Positions 32,066 through 43,062 of a DNA stretch of 64,000 nt are shown in pieces (the stretch's first letter is position 1; the number at the start of each line of letters is the position of its first letter). The stretch lies in assembly GCA_900758475.1 (NCBI GenBank), contig CAAERQ010000002.1, forward strand, positions 37,930-101,929, given 5' to 3'. This stretch comes from an uncultured Collinsella sp. Lineage in GTDB: Bacteria; Actinomycetota; Coriobacteriia; Coriobacteriales; Coriobacteriaceae. The notes beneath the pieces are model-generated. The model was not told where the DNA came from. It saw only the letters and a program-made list of their open reading frames with translations, and did no database searches. The position numbers and the translations under genes were made by a program.

Positions 32066-33514
32066 TTAATGCGCGAGGCGGTAGAAATCCATCGACGCCG
32101 CACCCTCGGCATGCAACCCCATCGCCGAAACCGCCGGCGAATAGGTACGGCTCGTAAGTGCCGCCTCGCCGCTGTTGGCAAAAATCTCGACCATCGTAGT
32201 GTCCGAAAGCACGCGCAGGTCGCGAAGCTCGCTGAGCTCGATCGACCTTTGGTCGCGCCCATAGCCTTCGTCACCCATGTCGAGGGTAAGCATCCCGTCC
32301 GCATAACGTACAAAGACACCCTTGCGGATTTCGAGCTCGACCATCTTGGCGCCCTCACAGGAAACCACAAGATCAAACAGGCGTCCCGGCTCCTCAACGG
32401 TTTCACCGCCTGTCGCGCGAACGCAGTCGCCGCGCATCCTCTCAATCTCGTGCGCCGGCTGCTGGCAGAGCTTACCATCGCGCATGCTCAGCTCTCGCGG
32501 CGCCGTCAACGCGCACTGCCACCCGCGCGCCACCGTCGGGTTTTCTGCCGTCGCATCGGGGCAACCCGACCATCCGATCATCAAACGCCGGCCTGCAGCA
32601 TCCTCAAAGGACTGCGGAGCATAGAAATCAAAACCGGCATCGACCATCGGGGGCATGCCCTGCCCGACGATTTTAAAGCTCGGCGCCTCCCAATCGGCCT
32701 CGATGGGGAACCACACGCACTGATGCGGATTGCGGTAACGCCAACCATCGGCAGGCACACCCTGCGGACAGCAAACGAGAATAAGCTCGCCATCGAGCTC
32801 AAACAGATCGGGGCACTCCCACATAAAGCCAAACTTCTCGTCCAACTCAATGCGCGTCGCATAGCTCCAGTCCTCAAGATTGCGCGAGGTATAGACAAGC
32901 ACGCAGCCACGGTCGTCTTTCGTACGAGCGCCCAGAACCATGTAGTAGATACCATCGTGCTCAAGGATCTTGGGGTCGCGCACGTGCGTACCGATATCGT
33001 CGGGGTAATCGACCGGTCCAACAGCTATGCACTTCTCGCCCAATTCGTCGGGATTCTCGGCAACCATATGAATCTGGTTTTGCTCACGGCCCGTCAACAC
33101 GTAGTCGTAATCATCGCGGTCAAAATGCTTGACGTTGCCGGTATAGAAGTAGTGAATCTTGCCATCGCGTACAAAGGCAGAACCAGAATACGCTCCGTTC
33201 GAATCCAAATCGGAATCGGGGAACAGCACAGGGCCGTGATTCTCGTACGTCACAAAATCCTTTGTCGTCAGATGGTTCCAAAGCACTGGACCGCCATGCG
33301 CAGCATCGAACGGATCGTATTGATGATAGATGTGATACGTATCACCAATCTGAACCAAACCGTTGGGGTCGTTGAGCCAGCCAAGCTCAGGCTCCACATG
33401 GAACAGGAGCCTATCGGGGTCGGACGCGATGCGACCAGCCGTCTCATCCTGTCCGGCACGCCACTGATCATAGTCCGCGCGTGTCACCTTATTTTTTTGA
33501 TTAAACATCGCCAT
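32066..33514 (-). CDS. scrB: sucrose-6-phosphate hydrolase, GH32
   Basis: 482 residues. It hydrolyses sucrose 6-phosphate to glucose 6-phosphate and fructose in the cytosol. The five-bladed propeller begins with the nucleophile motif ELGWLNDPNGL. The transition-state Asp is in HVRDPKI and the acid/base Glu in WECPDLFEL. The C-terminal beta-sandwich (about 350-482) is present. There is no signal peptide, which suits an intracellular phosphate substrate. It is third in the minus-strand unit after a second GH32 gene and the PTS gene. Confidence 0.95.
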   Translation of the reverse strand: MAMFNQKNKVTRADYDQWRAGQDETAGRIASDPDRLLFHVEPELGWLNDPNGLVQIGDTYHIYHQYDPFDAAHGGPVLWNHLTTKDFVTYENHGPVLFPDSDLDSNGAYSGSAFVRDGKIHYFYTGNVKHFDRDDYDYVLTGREQNQIHMVAENPDELGEKCIAVGPVDYPDDIGTHVRDPKILEHDGIYYMVLGARTKDDRGCVLVYTSRNLEDWSYATRIELDEKFGFMWECPDLFELDGELILVCCPQGVPADGWRYRNPHQCVWFPIEADWEAPSFKIVGQGMPPMVDAGFDFYAPQSFEDAAGRRLMIGWSGCPDATAENPTVARGWQCALTAPRELSMRDGKLCQQPAHEIERMRGDCVRATGGETVEEPGRLFDLVVSCEGAKMVELEIRKGVFVRYADGMLTLDMGDEGYGRDQRSIELSELRDLRVLSDTTMVEIFANSGEAALTSRTYSPAVSAMGLHAEGAASMDFYRLAH

Positions 33515-33529
33515 TGACTTTCTCGTCTA

Positions 33530-33568
33530 TAGGGAAGGACGCTCGACTCGCACGAGCCGAGCGCCCTT
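33530..33568. terminator. hairpin between the PTS gene and scrB
   Basis: GGAAGGACGCTCG and CGAGCGCCCTTCC form a strong stem. No T-run follows on the minus strand, so it is more likely an mRNA processing or stability hairpin than a full terminator. Confidence 0.55.
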
Positions 33569-33609
33569 CCTCAAATGGACTTATCCGCACATTACGCTGA
33601 ACGGCTCAA

Positions 33610-35061
33610 CTAGAAGCTGACATCGAAGCCAGCACCAGCGCCCTCTTCATCGGTGGTCGGAACGCCCTTTGCCTTGTTGTAGGCAAAGATCAAGACGATC
33701 GGCACGATAAAGGCGATAAGATTACCAGCCACATACCACACGAGGGTCTCGGGCGTGACGATGAGCAGGCCGAGAACGCCGGTCAGACCCTGACCGATAG
33801 CGCGCACCTCAAAGAGTTTCACGAAGGCACCGCCGCAGCCTGCACCGATGCATGCGCAGATGAACGGAATAATCGAGTAGCGCATGTTTGCAGCGAAGAT
33901 AGCAGGCTCGGAGATACCGACCAGCGTCGGGATAAAGGACGACATGCAGATGTTGCGCTCTTTGGAGTGCTTCTTGTGAATGAGGTACATGCCGATGGCG
34001 CCGCCGCCCTGGGCGATGATGGAAACCGACCAGATGGCCTGGATGTAGTTGAAGCCAGTCGTGGCAACGAGGTTGGCCTCGATACCCTGGATGAACTGAT
34101 GCGTACCGGTAACGACGAGCGGCTGCAGGAACGCGGCGAAGACAAAGGCACCAAAGACGCCCATTCTGTTGTACAGGACATCGATTACGCCGGCGAGGAC
34201 GTCGCCGATCAGGTTGCCGAGCGGGCCGAACACGGTGAACAGGGCAACGTTAGCAAGAATCAGGGTAACGGTCGGGACAAAGACAAACGAGACGACCTCG
34301 GGGATGTACTTCTGGGCAATCTTTTCGACCTTGGCCATAAACCAGGCAGTCAGGATTGCAGGGAACACACCGCCCTGGAAAGCAACCATGGGAATGGATA
34401 GCGGACCGAAGTTCCAGTACTCAGCACCCGTCGGGTCCATAACGAACGTGTTACGGTTCATAAGACTCGGGTGAACCATGACGATACCGACGAGGATGCC
34501 CAGGATCGGGTTACCGCCAAAACGCTTGACCGCGCTGTACATAACCAGGACAGGCAGGTAGTCGAACGTGGTGGCGATAATGGCAAAGAAGCTTGCGAGG
34601 TTCTTGAGGAACTCGCTGTGATCGGCGAGACTGCCCTCCATGCCAAAGAGGCCGTTGGCAACGATCAACGACTTAAGGCCGATGATGATAGCGGCACCGA
34701 CGAAGGCAGGAATGATGGGGATAAAGATGTCCGAGAACACCTTGAGGACCGAGAAGAACTTGCCTTTCTTGTCCGCCTCGGCACCCTTGACCTCGGAAGC
34801 GCTAATCTCCTTGACGCCCGTCAGAGCCATAAACTCATCGTAAACCTTGTTGACGGTACCGGTACCAAAGATGATCATGAGCTGGCCGCTGTTGTACAGC
34901 ACGCCCTTGACGCCATCGATGTTCTCGAGCTCGGCCTTGTTGTATTTGCTCGTATCCTTGAGCACCAGACGCAGACGGGTCACGCAATGCGTAGCGCCCT
35001 CGATGTTCTCCAGTCCGCCGACGTTGTCGACGACTTGCTGGGACACTGCCTTGTAGTCCAT
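33610..35061 (-). CDS. sucrose-type PTS transporter, EIIBC
   Basis: 483 residues from the ATG at 35061 (GGAGAGGAAC upstream). It imports and phosphorylates a beta-glucoside-class sugar, here probably sucrose. The N-terminal EIIB domain (about 1-80) has the phospho-Cys in EGATHCVTRLRLVLKD. The EIIC domain (about 105-470) has about ten membrane segments and the conserved GISEPAIFAANM. There is no EIIA domain, so phosphate must come from a EIIA encoded elsewhere. It lies between two GH32 genes. Confidence 0.94.
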   Translation of the reverse strand: MDYKAVSQQVVDNVGGLENIEGATHCVTRLRLVLKDTSKYNKAELENIDGVKGVLYNSGQLMIIFGTGTVNKVYDEFMALTGVKEISASEVKGAEADKKGKFFSVLKVFSDIFIPIIPAFVGAAIIIGLKSLIVANGLFGMEGSLADHSEFLKNLASFFAIIATTFDYLPVLVMYSAVKRFGGNPILGILVGIVMVHPSLMNRNTFVMDPTGAEYWNFGPLSIPMVAFQGGVFPAILTAWFMAKVEKIAQKYIPEVVSFVFVPTVTLILANVALFTVFGPLGNLIGDVLAGVIDVLYNRMGVFGAFVFAAFLQPLVVTGTHQFIQGIEANLVATTGFNYIQAIWSVSIIAQGGGAIGMYLIHKKHSKERNICMSSFIPTLVGISEPAIFAANMRYSIIPFICACIGAGCGGAFVKLFEVRAIGQGLTGVLGLLIVTPETLVWYVAGNLIAFIVPIVLIFAYNKAKGVPTTDEEGAGAGFDVSF

Positions 35062-35106
35062 GTTCCTCTCCATTCCTTTTCTAAATCATAAAACGGTTCG
35101 TTGCCG

Positions 35107-36489
35107 CTACAGAGACGCGATCGTTGCGTTTGCGCACTTGAGCGCACCGTCGGTGACGGTAAGCGCCACACCCTGGCCCTGCTTGTTGCAGAAGCGAGCG
35201 TTGAGCGCAACATCATCGACAAAGATGGTCGCGATGTCGTCGTCGACGACCAGACGCACATGGTGAGTGCCCTCGCCCTTAAAGAACAACGGACGCTCGA
35301 GGCCCATGTTGTTGACCTGGAACCACGGGTACTGGGGAGCCGGCGTGAACTCGAGCTTGCCCTCGCGCAGGTTGGCGCGGAACTCATAGGCAAGACCGGT
35401 CTCGGCGTCCTCGGCGAACTTGACCGAGAAGCCGGCAGCGTTACCGCCGAGCTCAATGTCGGCATCGAGCAAGTAGGTGGAGCCGGCATCCGCGGCGAGC
35501 AGCTGCTCGACCTTGCCCGACTCGCAGGAAAGCTCAAAGGTCTCGACTGCCTTAGCCTCGCCAAAGGCGCCAAGCATGCTGTCGGGGAGCTTGGTGCCGA
35601 GCGTTCCGTCGGCACGCTGAACGATCTCGAGGGGCATAAAGGTGCCACCCCATAGGTAAGAGCTGGGGTCGCCGCCCTCGTCACGCGTAGGAACCCAACC
35701 AAAGAGAACGCGACGCTCGCCATCGAATGCGGTGCGAGCGGCGTAGTACGCGCGGCCGTCGAAGGAGTCGTCAGCGGGGGTAATCCAAGGACCGTTGATG
35801 GACTTGGACATGCGGTAACGGGTCTTGTTGCCGTCGCTGTACTCGGAAAAGACGAGGTACCACCAGTCGCCCATCTTAAAGAGATCAGGCATCTCAAACA
35901 TGGTGTACAGGCCCGGGTTCCACCAGTCGCCCTGGAACTCCCAGTTGGTCAGATCCTTGGAGGTGAACTTGACCAGGCGGCCGGTCATCAGACGCTTGTC
36001 CTCGCCCACACGCGTGCCGAGGATGAGCATGTACTCTTCGTTCTCCTCATCCCAAAGCACAAAGGGATCGCGCCAGTTGCGGTCATCGTAACCCTCCTGG
36101 GGCGGAAGCAGCGTCTCGGCGATGTTCTTCTCCCACTTGACGGCGTCGTCGCTCGTTGCGTGAAGAAGAACCTGCTTCATCAAACGTGCGCGGACCTTAT
36201 CGCGATTGCAACCAGTGTAGAGCGCATGGTACTTGTCGCCCACCTTAAACACCGTGCCGGCATAAATGTACTGGTCGACTTCCTCGTCGCCGCCACGCTC
36301 AAGGCTCTCGCCAAAGTCCTTGTAGTTGACGAAATCCTTGGTCGTAGCGAGTGCCCAGCCAAACGGCTCTCCGAAAGGTTCGGGGTTACGCGTGTCACGC
36401 TGATGATAGAGATAGAACGTGCCGTCCTCGCCGTACGGCATGATGTCACCTACCCAAATTCCCTCAGGCTGGTAATACACCTTGTGCAT
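35107..36489 (-). CDS. GH32-type glycoside hydrolase, atypical
   Basis: 460 residues from the ATG at 36489 (GGAAAGGAAGTCTCGG upstream). A five-bladed propeller related to GH32/GH43/GH68. Instead of the usual NDPNG it begins YYQPEGIWVGDIMPYGEDG, so the nucleophile would be the Asp in VGDIMPY. RDP (RNWRDPFVLW) and the acid/base Glu (MFEMPDLF) are present. A C-terminal sandwich (about 320-460) is GH32-like. It probably cleaves a fructoside such as an oligofructose or a phosphorylated form. It is first in the sucrose unit, 45 bp upstream of EIIBC. Confidence 0.85.
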   Translation of the reverse strand: MHKVYYQPEGIWVGDIMPYGEDGTFYLYHQRDTRNPEPFGEPFGWALATTKDFVNYKDFGESLERGGDEEVDQYIYAGTVFKVGDKYHALYTGCNRDKVRARLMKQVLLHATSDDAVKWEKNIAETLLPPQEGYDDRNWRDPFVLWDEENEEYMLILGTRVGEDKRLMTGRLVKFTSKDLTNWEFQGDWWNPGLYTMFEMPDLFKMGDWWYLVFSEYSDGNKTRYRMSKSINGPWITPADDSFDGRAYYAARTAFDGERRVLFGWVPTRDEGGDPSSYLWGGTFMPLEIVQRADGTLGTKLPDSMLGAFGEAKAVETFELSCESGKVEQLLAADAGSTYLLDADIELGGNAAGFSVKFAEDAETGLAYEFRANLREGKLEFTPAPQYPWFQVNNMGLERPLFFKGEGTHHVRLVVDDDIATIFVDDVALNARFCNKQGQGVALTVTDGALKCANATIASL

Positions 36490-36531
36490 CCGAGACTTCC
36501 TTTCCACGACATACTAACTCGGTACAATGGC

Positions 36532-36620
36532 AAGATATGTCAATCGTTTTCATATGTCAAACGTTTTCACACCAATACGTCTTTTCGCAGTTCCAGTCGT
36601 CGGCAAACGGTTGACATATG
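36532..36620 (-). promoter_or_regulatory. promoter and LacI-type operators of the sucrose unit
   Basis: On the minus strand TTGACA (36560-36555), 17 nt, TATCTT (36537-36532) make a good promoter. Direct repeats TGTCAATCGTTTTCA (36538-36552) and TGTCAAACGTTTTCA (36555-36569) overlap it. A third, inverted site (CAAACGGTTGACATATG, 36604-36620) lies upstream. A related TGTCATACGTTTACA occurs before the LacI gene at 37704. This fits repression by the adjacent LacI protein. Confidence 0.72.
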
Positions 36621-36672
36621 CCGGTGAACGGTCATCAGAGGCGTTTGAGGAATTCTTTTGGCACGGGATGAA

Positions 36673-37683
36673 CTACGCGGTTTTGCCCTCAATGAGTTCA
36701 ACGGGGAGCTTGATATTCGATTCGGGATTATCGCCGTTAATAAGAGCGATGATGGATTGCGCCGCGAGCTCTCCGATGCGATCGATATCTTGACGTACGG
36801 TTGTTAAGTCAGGCATAAACGTCATAGTTCGGCGGGCACCATCCGCGCCCACGACCTTAATATCGTCTGGAGCGCTCAAGCCGCGCTGCTTCATCACGTT
36901 GAGACAGATGGCCGCCATCGTATCGTCTCCCGCAAAGATGCCGTCAATATCGGGGTTCTCATCGAGGATCTTCGCAACGACCGCGCCCTTTTCGTCGTCG
37001 GGCTTAACGAACTCAACCTCACGGACAAGCGCGGACAAACCGGCCTGCTCAACAACATCGAGGTAGGCATCGGTACGCTTATTGGCAGGCATGCGCATGC
37101 GGCTATTGCTGCGCAGGCACAGGATACGCCTGCAGCCGTCATCAATCAGACGGCGCGTGGCGAGCTCGCCAATGCCATAGCTGTCACTTGCAATCTGGAC
37201 AGAGCCCTCGCCAAGATCGCAGTCGATGCCAACCAGGCTCAAGCCCATCTCGGCATATGCCTCGGCACCGATATTGAGGGAGTTGACGATGACGCCGTCG
37301 ACCATATTGCGGCGGAGCATGTCAATATAGGAACGCTCAAGATCGGGTCGATTGGCGCTGTTGCACAGCAACATCTTAAAGCCGTTTTCCGCTAACGTGC
37401 GCTCGACCGCCTGCACAACCTGAGCATGAAACGGGCTGCTCACAAAGGGAACGATCATACCGATAAGATTCAGGCGACCGTTGAGCATGGCACGGGCGAT
37501 ATCGTTGGGCGTATAGTTGATGCGCTCCATCGCGGCATGGACCTTATCGCGGGTCTCTTGGCTAATATAGCCGCGATTATTAAGCACGCGAGATACCGTA
37601 GTAGGCGAAACACCCGCCACCGCCGCAACTTCCTTGATGCCAGGCTTAGCCGTATCCTTAGAACGAGCACTCTCGCGAGCCAT
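36673..37683 (-). CDS. LacI-family repressor of the sucrose locus
   Basis: 336 residues from the ATG at 37683 (GGGGGAGGGTGCT upstream). The HTH and hinge read IKEVAAVAGVSPTTVSRVLN, then INYTPNDIARAML. The periplasmic-binding-like effector domain follows (LIGMIVPFVSSPFHAQVVQA, DGIFAGDDTMAAICL, PDLTTVRQDI). It lies directly upstream of the GH32-EIIBC-scrB unit and shares its operator motif with that promoter and its own, suggesting local control and autoregulation. The effector is probably sucrose, its phosphate or fructose. Confidence 0.92.
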   Translation of the reverse strand: MARESARSKDTAKPGIKEVAAVAGVSPTTVSRVLNNRGYISQETRDKVHAAMERINYTPNDIARAMLNGRLNLIGMIVPFVSSPFHAQVVQAVERTLAENGFKMLLCNSANRPDLERSYIDMLRRNMVDGVIVNSLNIGAEAYAEMGLSLVGIDCDLGEGSVQIASDSYGIGELATRRLIDDGCRRILCLRSNSRMRMPANKRTDAYLDVVEQAGLSALVREVEFVKPDDEKGAVVAKILDENPDIDGIFAGDDTMAAICLNVMKQRGLSAPDDIKVVGADGARRTMTFMPDLTTVRQDIDRIGELAAQSIIALINGDNPESNIKLPVELIEGKTA

Positions 37684-37703
37684 AGCACCCTCCCCCATCA
37701 ACA

Positions 37704-37718
37704 TGTCATACGTTTACA
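37704..37718. promoter_or_regulatory. operator-like site before the LacI gene
   Basis: TGTCATACGTTTACA matches 12 of 15 positions of the TGTCAAWCGTTTTCA sites at 36538 and 36555, and sits 21 bp upstream of the start, as expected for autorepression. Confidence 0.55.
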
Positions 37719-37917
37719 TACGAACAAAGCATACCCCAACAACAGCGGGAAGACGGTAACAGCACAAGTAAGTAGACGACTCATCCAAATAATTAGGAGA
37801 GTTCCGCCTAAAGGGTGACTCCGAAGAACCCCGCTTGGCCGTTTTTGGGTTATTTTCCAAAACATCCCGCAGGACGCAAATTTGATTTAGCGTGGTTCCC
37901 TAAAGGGCGACAACGCA

Positions 37918-38021
37918 GGAGACCCGGCGAGGCCGGGAGCACTTTGTCTCGCAAACATTCCGCAGCCGCGAAGCGGCGAGGACGTTTGAGAGACAAAGTG
38001 CGTAGGCCTCACCGGGTCTCC
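37918..38021. repeat. family E cruciform, copy 5 (after the glycyl radical gene)
   Basis: Outer arms of 17 bp (GGAGACCCGGCGAGGCC, 37918-37934, with 38005-38021, one mismatch), a second stem GCACTTTGTCTC (37939-37950 with 37990-38001), then AAAC-ATTCCGCAG-CCGCGAAGCGG-CGAGGACG-TTT. This shows the family core in its shortest form. It lies 19 bp past the stop at 38040 and is the main content of the gap 37684-38039. Confidence 0.9.
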
Positions 38022-38039
38022 GGTGGGAGTTGAGTCCCT

Positions 38040-38291
38040 TTAGAACTTGTTGTGGAAGGTACGCGCAATGACCTCGTCCTGCTGCTCCTTGGTGAGCGTG
38101 TGGAAGTTCACGGCATAGCCGGAAACGCGGATGGTCAGCTGCGGGTACTTCTCGGGGTGAGCCTGAGCGTCGAGCAACGTCTCACGGTTGAAGACGTTGA
38201 TGTTCAGGTGGTGGCCACCCTTCTCGGCGTAAGCGTCGAGCATGTGGACCAGGTTATCGGCCTGAGTCTCGGAAACTTCAGAAACCTTCAT
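38040..38291 (-). CDS. stand-alone glycyl radical domain of pyruvate formate-lyase
   Basis: 83 residues from the ATG at 38291 (GAAGGAGACACATT upstream). It equals the C-terminal end of PflB: VSETQADNLVHMLDAYAEKG, HHLNINVFNRETLLDAQAHP and LTIRVSGYAVNFHTLTKEQQ, with the radical glycine in RVSGYAV. E. coli GrcA (YfiD) is a comparable small protein that rescues damaged PflB, but here the neighbouring large protein has no glycyl radical region of its own. The two would have to assemble to be active. It lies 85 bp downstream of the large gene. Confidence 0.9.
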   Translation of the reverse strand: MKVSEVSETQADNLVHMLDAYAEKGGHHLNINVFNRETLLDAQAHPEKYPQLTIRVSGYAVNFHTLTKEQQDEVIARTFHNKF

Positions 38292-38307
38292 AATGTGTCT
38301 CCTTCGA

Positions 38308-38332
38308 TCGATAGGCGCCGGCCGAAACCGGC
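38308..38332 (-). promoter_or_regulatory. GC-rich hairpin between the two pyruvate formate-lyase genes
   Basis: GGCGCCGG and CCGGCGC pair around CCGAAA, just upstream of the ribosome site of the small gene. No T-run follows on the minus strand. It may block nuclease decay so that the small protein is made in excess, or regulate the second start. Confidence 0.55.
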
Positions 38333-38376
38333 GCACTAATCAGTAATCGTTATCGTTAGTATAGCACTAACAATAG

Positions 38377-40428
<2,052 letters not shown>

Positions 40429-40897
40429 TGTGTAACCACGCTCCTAGTTACGTGTAATGCGGCGCTCTCTCACACCGCTGCTTATTGAATTCTTGAATTT
40501 TCGGCTTGCACTACCGGCTTCTTCCGTTCTTCACCACACGTTGGTGCAGGAAAAACGTTTGTCCACCTTGGAACTACAACCCAAAACCCAAGATTTCACC
40601 CGTCTGAGAAGGATAACATAGCCACCCTCTCCATCTGGGCTGTTATATGTTTCTTTTTTTATATCATAAGAGCGTTTTTTACAAACCCGCAGGAAATGCG
40701 AGCGCAAACAACTACCGTTCACCGATTTGTTCGGTATTTTTCCTTGCCTTTGTACGACGTTCACTCTAGCTGTTATGCCAGCTTTAGCAGGGTAAAGTGT
40801 CCCAGAGACCCTTCGAAAGCTGAAGGGCGGCCACGGGATTTCCCCCGCGGCCGCCCTGTGGCGTGGCTAGTTTTTTAGCTTTGATTGCCGCTTGGCA
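40429..40897. other. pflB leader region and downstream end of the permease gene
   Basis: This 469-bp gap has no convincing gene. On the pflB side there is an AT-rich tract (40650-40685) that may hold the promoter, giving a leader of over 200 nt. Near 40823-40859, GGGCGGCC and GGCCGCCC form a strong hairpin after the permease gene. Confidence 0.5.
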
Positions 40898-41914
40898 TTA
40901 GGCGGCTGAGGCGGCCTTGTCGGTCGCTGCCTTGCTGTTGCTCTGCTGGCCCTCAAAATGCTTGTGGCACCAGCTGGTAACGAGCGGGGTCAAAATGGCC
41001 GTCACGATAGCGCATGCTGCAACCTGCGCCGTAGCCGTCGCGAGCACGGCGCCACCGTACATGGCCTCGTTCACGCTTGCCATGGCGGCAGGCGTGGCCA
41101 CATTGGCTCCGGCGCAGCTCGAAATAGCCGCACCTGCGACACCCGTACCGCCCGTGAGCTTATCGACCGCGATGACGGGAATTGCAAAGACCACCGAGCA
41201 GATCACGCCGAGCAGGATGCCGGGAAGGCCGCCGTTGATAAGCTGGCCAAAAGTCATGGTCGAGCCCATAGCAAAGAAGACGAGCACGATGATGGCGGAA
41301 AGTGCAGGAGCCATCATCTTCTTAAAGCTCGGGAAGAGGTTGCCCAGAATAATGCCGACGACGATCGGCAGGATGGCGCCCACGAGCGACCAACCGATCG
41401 GAGCCTGACCGGCAGCGCCGAGCACGATCATCGTGACCGGAGGGCCGACAACCAGCGTAGTGATGGCGACGGCGCCACGCTCGGCCTCGTTACCCATGGT
41501 GCCCATCAGTCCAGCGTACATAGCGTTGTTGGCGCCGGTGCAAGCCGCCAGCATCACCATGGCAGAGATGCCAAACAGGTTGTCGTTGAACACATAAAGG
41601 ATGAGCAGCGACACGGCAACGACCACGATCTGCTTGACGGCGATGATGATGGCACCGCGGGCAGCGGCGGCAGGAGCACTCTTAAACGAAATCGTCGTAC
41701 CGACGATCAGCAGGAAAGCGCCCACGAGCGGGCCGGCGCCCTGTTGGGTCATGCCAAGCGTAAAGCTGCCGAGCGTTTTGAACAGGTCGGGGAATAGCGT
41801 GTTGAGCAGGCAGCCCAACAAAAGCGGCACCAAGATATTGGCACCCGGGATGGAGGACATCTTAAAGAACGGCTCCTTTGCCGCCGGCGCCTCCACCGCA
41901 GTCGATTCACTCAT
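40898..41914 (-). CDS. 2-keto-3-deoxygluconate permease family transporter
   Basis: 338 residues from the ATG at 41914 (AAAGGAGATATAT upstream). About ten membrane helices, with the family segments IPGANILVPLLLGCLLNTLF, LAACTGANNAMYAGLMGTMG, and AAISSCAGANVATPAAMASV. KdgT-type carriers import 2-keto-3-deoxygluconate, a pectin or hexuronate breakdown product, by proton symport. The next gene upstream is a short-chain dehydrogenase that could act on the same sugar acid. Confidence 0.9.
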   Translation of the reverse strand: MSESTAVEAPAAKEPFFKMSSIPGANILVPLLLGCLLNTLFPDLFKTLGSFTLGMTQQGAGPLVGAFLLIVGTTISFKSAPAAAARGAIIIAVKQIVVVAVSLLILYVFNDNLFGISAMVMLAACTGANNAMYAGLMGTMGNEAERGAVAITTLVVGPPVTMIVLGAAGQAPIGWSLVGAILPIVVGIILGNLFPSFKKMMAPALSAIIVLVFFAMGSTMTFGQLINGGLPGILLGVICSVVFAIPVIAVDKLTGGTGVAGAAISSCAGANVATPAAMASVNEAMYGGAVLATATAQVAACAIVTAILTPLVTSWCHKHFEGQQSNSKAATDKAASAA

Positions 41915-42022
41915 ATATATCTCCTTTGGATGCATGCGAATCGTAGTCGCACGCGCCTATGTTAGAAAGAAGGCGACAACCCCGAGTCGCCAGGGTCGCC
42001 GCCAAACGATCACCGCAGGGTA

Positions 42023-42772
42023 TTACCCGTCCAGGACGATACCGCCGTCGCAGTCACCGATCTCGCCGTTCACGAAGCTGGCGAGGTCGGATGCGAAGAA
42101 CAGCACCATCTGTGCAGGCTCGCTGGCCTGGGCGGCGCGGCCCAGAGGAATACCGTTAATGATGCGCTGAGAGTTCTCGTCAGAGAGAATCGAGGTCATA
42201 TCGGTCAACGTGAGCGACGGGCACACAGCGTTGCAGCGGACGCCGAACTTACCGCCCTCCTTGGCGACCGCCTTGGTAAGGCCATTGACACCGGCCTTGG
42301 AGCTCGCGTAGGCCGCGGTGCCGAGCAGGCCGCCGCCGATCTTGCCAGCAACAGAGCTCACGTTGACGATAGTGCCCGCATGGGCCGCCTTAAAGTGCGG
42401 GTACACGGCGTTCATCATGGTAAAGGTGCCGTTGAGGTTGATGTCGATGGTGCGACGCCACTCGGTGTCGTCGATCTCGTCAAACTTCTTGGTGTTGATG
42501 ACACCGGCGCAGTTGATCAGGATGTTGGTTTGCGGCAGGTCCGTAAAAATCTGCTCGACGGTCTCGCGCGCCTTGGGCGCATCGGCGACATCGAGCTGAT
42601 AGAACTTGTTGCCCTCGCCAAGCTCGGCCACAGCGGCCTCGCCCTTAGCAGCGTTCCTTGCGATGAGCGCGACATGTCCGCCGCCCGCGACGATGCCCTT
42701 GGCGATCTCGAGGCCAATGCCCTGAGTGCCGCCCGTGACAATCGCGGTCTTGCCCGTGAAGTCAAATGCCAT
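42023..42772 (-). CDS. short-chain dehydrogenase/reductase, sugar-acid type
   Basis: 249 residues from the ATG at 42772. The NAD(P) site is TGGTQGIGLEIAKGI, then NILINCAGVI. The catalytic Ser lies in IVNVSSVAGK, and Tyr and Lys in AAYASSKAGVNGL. The start at 42772 is chosen because the fold begins there. It lies 108 bp upstream of a 2-keto-3-deoxygluconate permease in the same direction, so a KduD-like (ketodeoxygluconate) or gluconate 5-dehydrogenase role is inferred. Specificity cannot be read from sequence. Confidence 0.88.
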   Translation of the reverse strand: MAFDFTGKTAIVTGGTQGIGLEIAKGIVAGGGHVALIARNAAKGEAAVAELGEGNKFYQLDVADAPKARETVEQIFTDLPQTNILINCAGVINTKKFDEIDDTEWRRTIDINLNGTFTMMNAVYPHFKAAHAGTIVNVSSVAGKIGGGLLGTAAYASSKAGVNGLTKAVAKEGGKFGVRCNAVCPSLTLTDMTSILSDENSQRIINGIPLGRAAQASEPAQMVLFFASDLASFVNGEIGDCDGGIVLDG

Positions 42773-42972
42773 GACTCCATCCCCCTTTATGTAAGGTGTC
42801 TCCTTGCGGGAAGTTGGAGCATCGCACGTGGCGATTATATGAGTCCCAGTCGTCATGGTGGTGACAACCCCTCGCCTAACCGCGTGCATAATAGTTCTTT
42901 GAAACGCTTCAGCAATTGAATGATTTTAAGTCTTAATGCACTCTTAATATTGCCTAGCGGCCAAGTAGATTT

Positions 42973-42997
42973 TTGGGACATGCCTAGAAATCCACTG
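42973..42997. repeat. GGGACAG-family hairpin, minor type (before marR)
   Basis: GATTTTT and AGAAATC flank GGGACATGCCT, with one wobble in the stem. It is weaker than other members and lies between divergent genes. Confidence 0.4.
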
Positions 42998-43062
42998 AAT
43001 GGGATGGTTGAGCGGGGGTATCATCTTTCACCGAAAATAGTTTCTAGTGTTAGGGGTTTTCG

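Noticed and set aside
38040..38291. GrcA-type spare part for an intact pyruvate formate-lyase
   Set aside because: The neighbouring large protein lacks its own glycyl radical region, so the small protein is read as an obligatory subunit; a full-length pflB elsewhere in the genome would reopen this.
40531..40764. Minus-strand frame of 77 codons in the pflB leader
   Set aside because: AT-rich, no ribosome site, composition unlike neighbours, and inside the likely promoter and leader of pflB.
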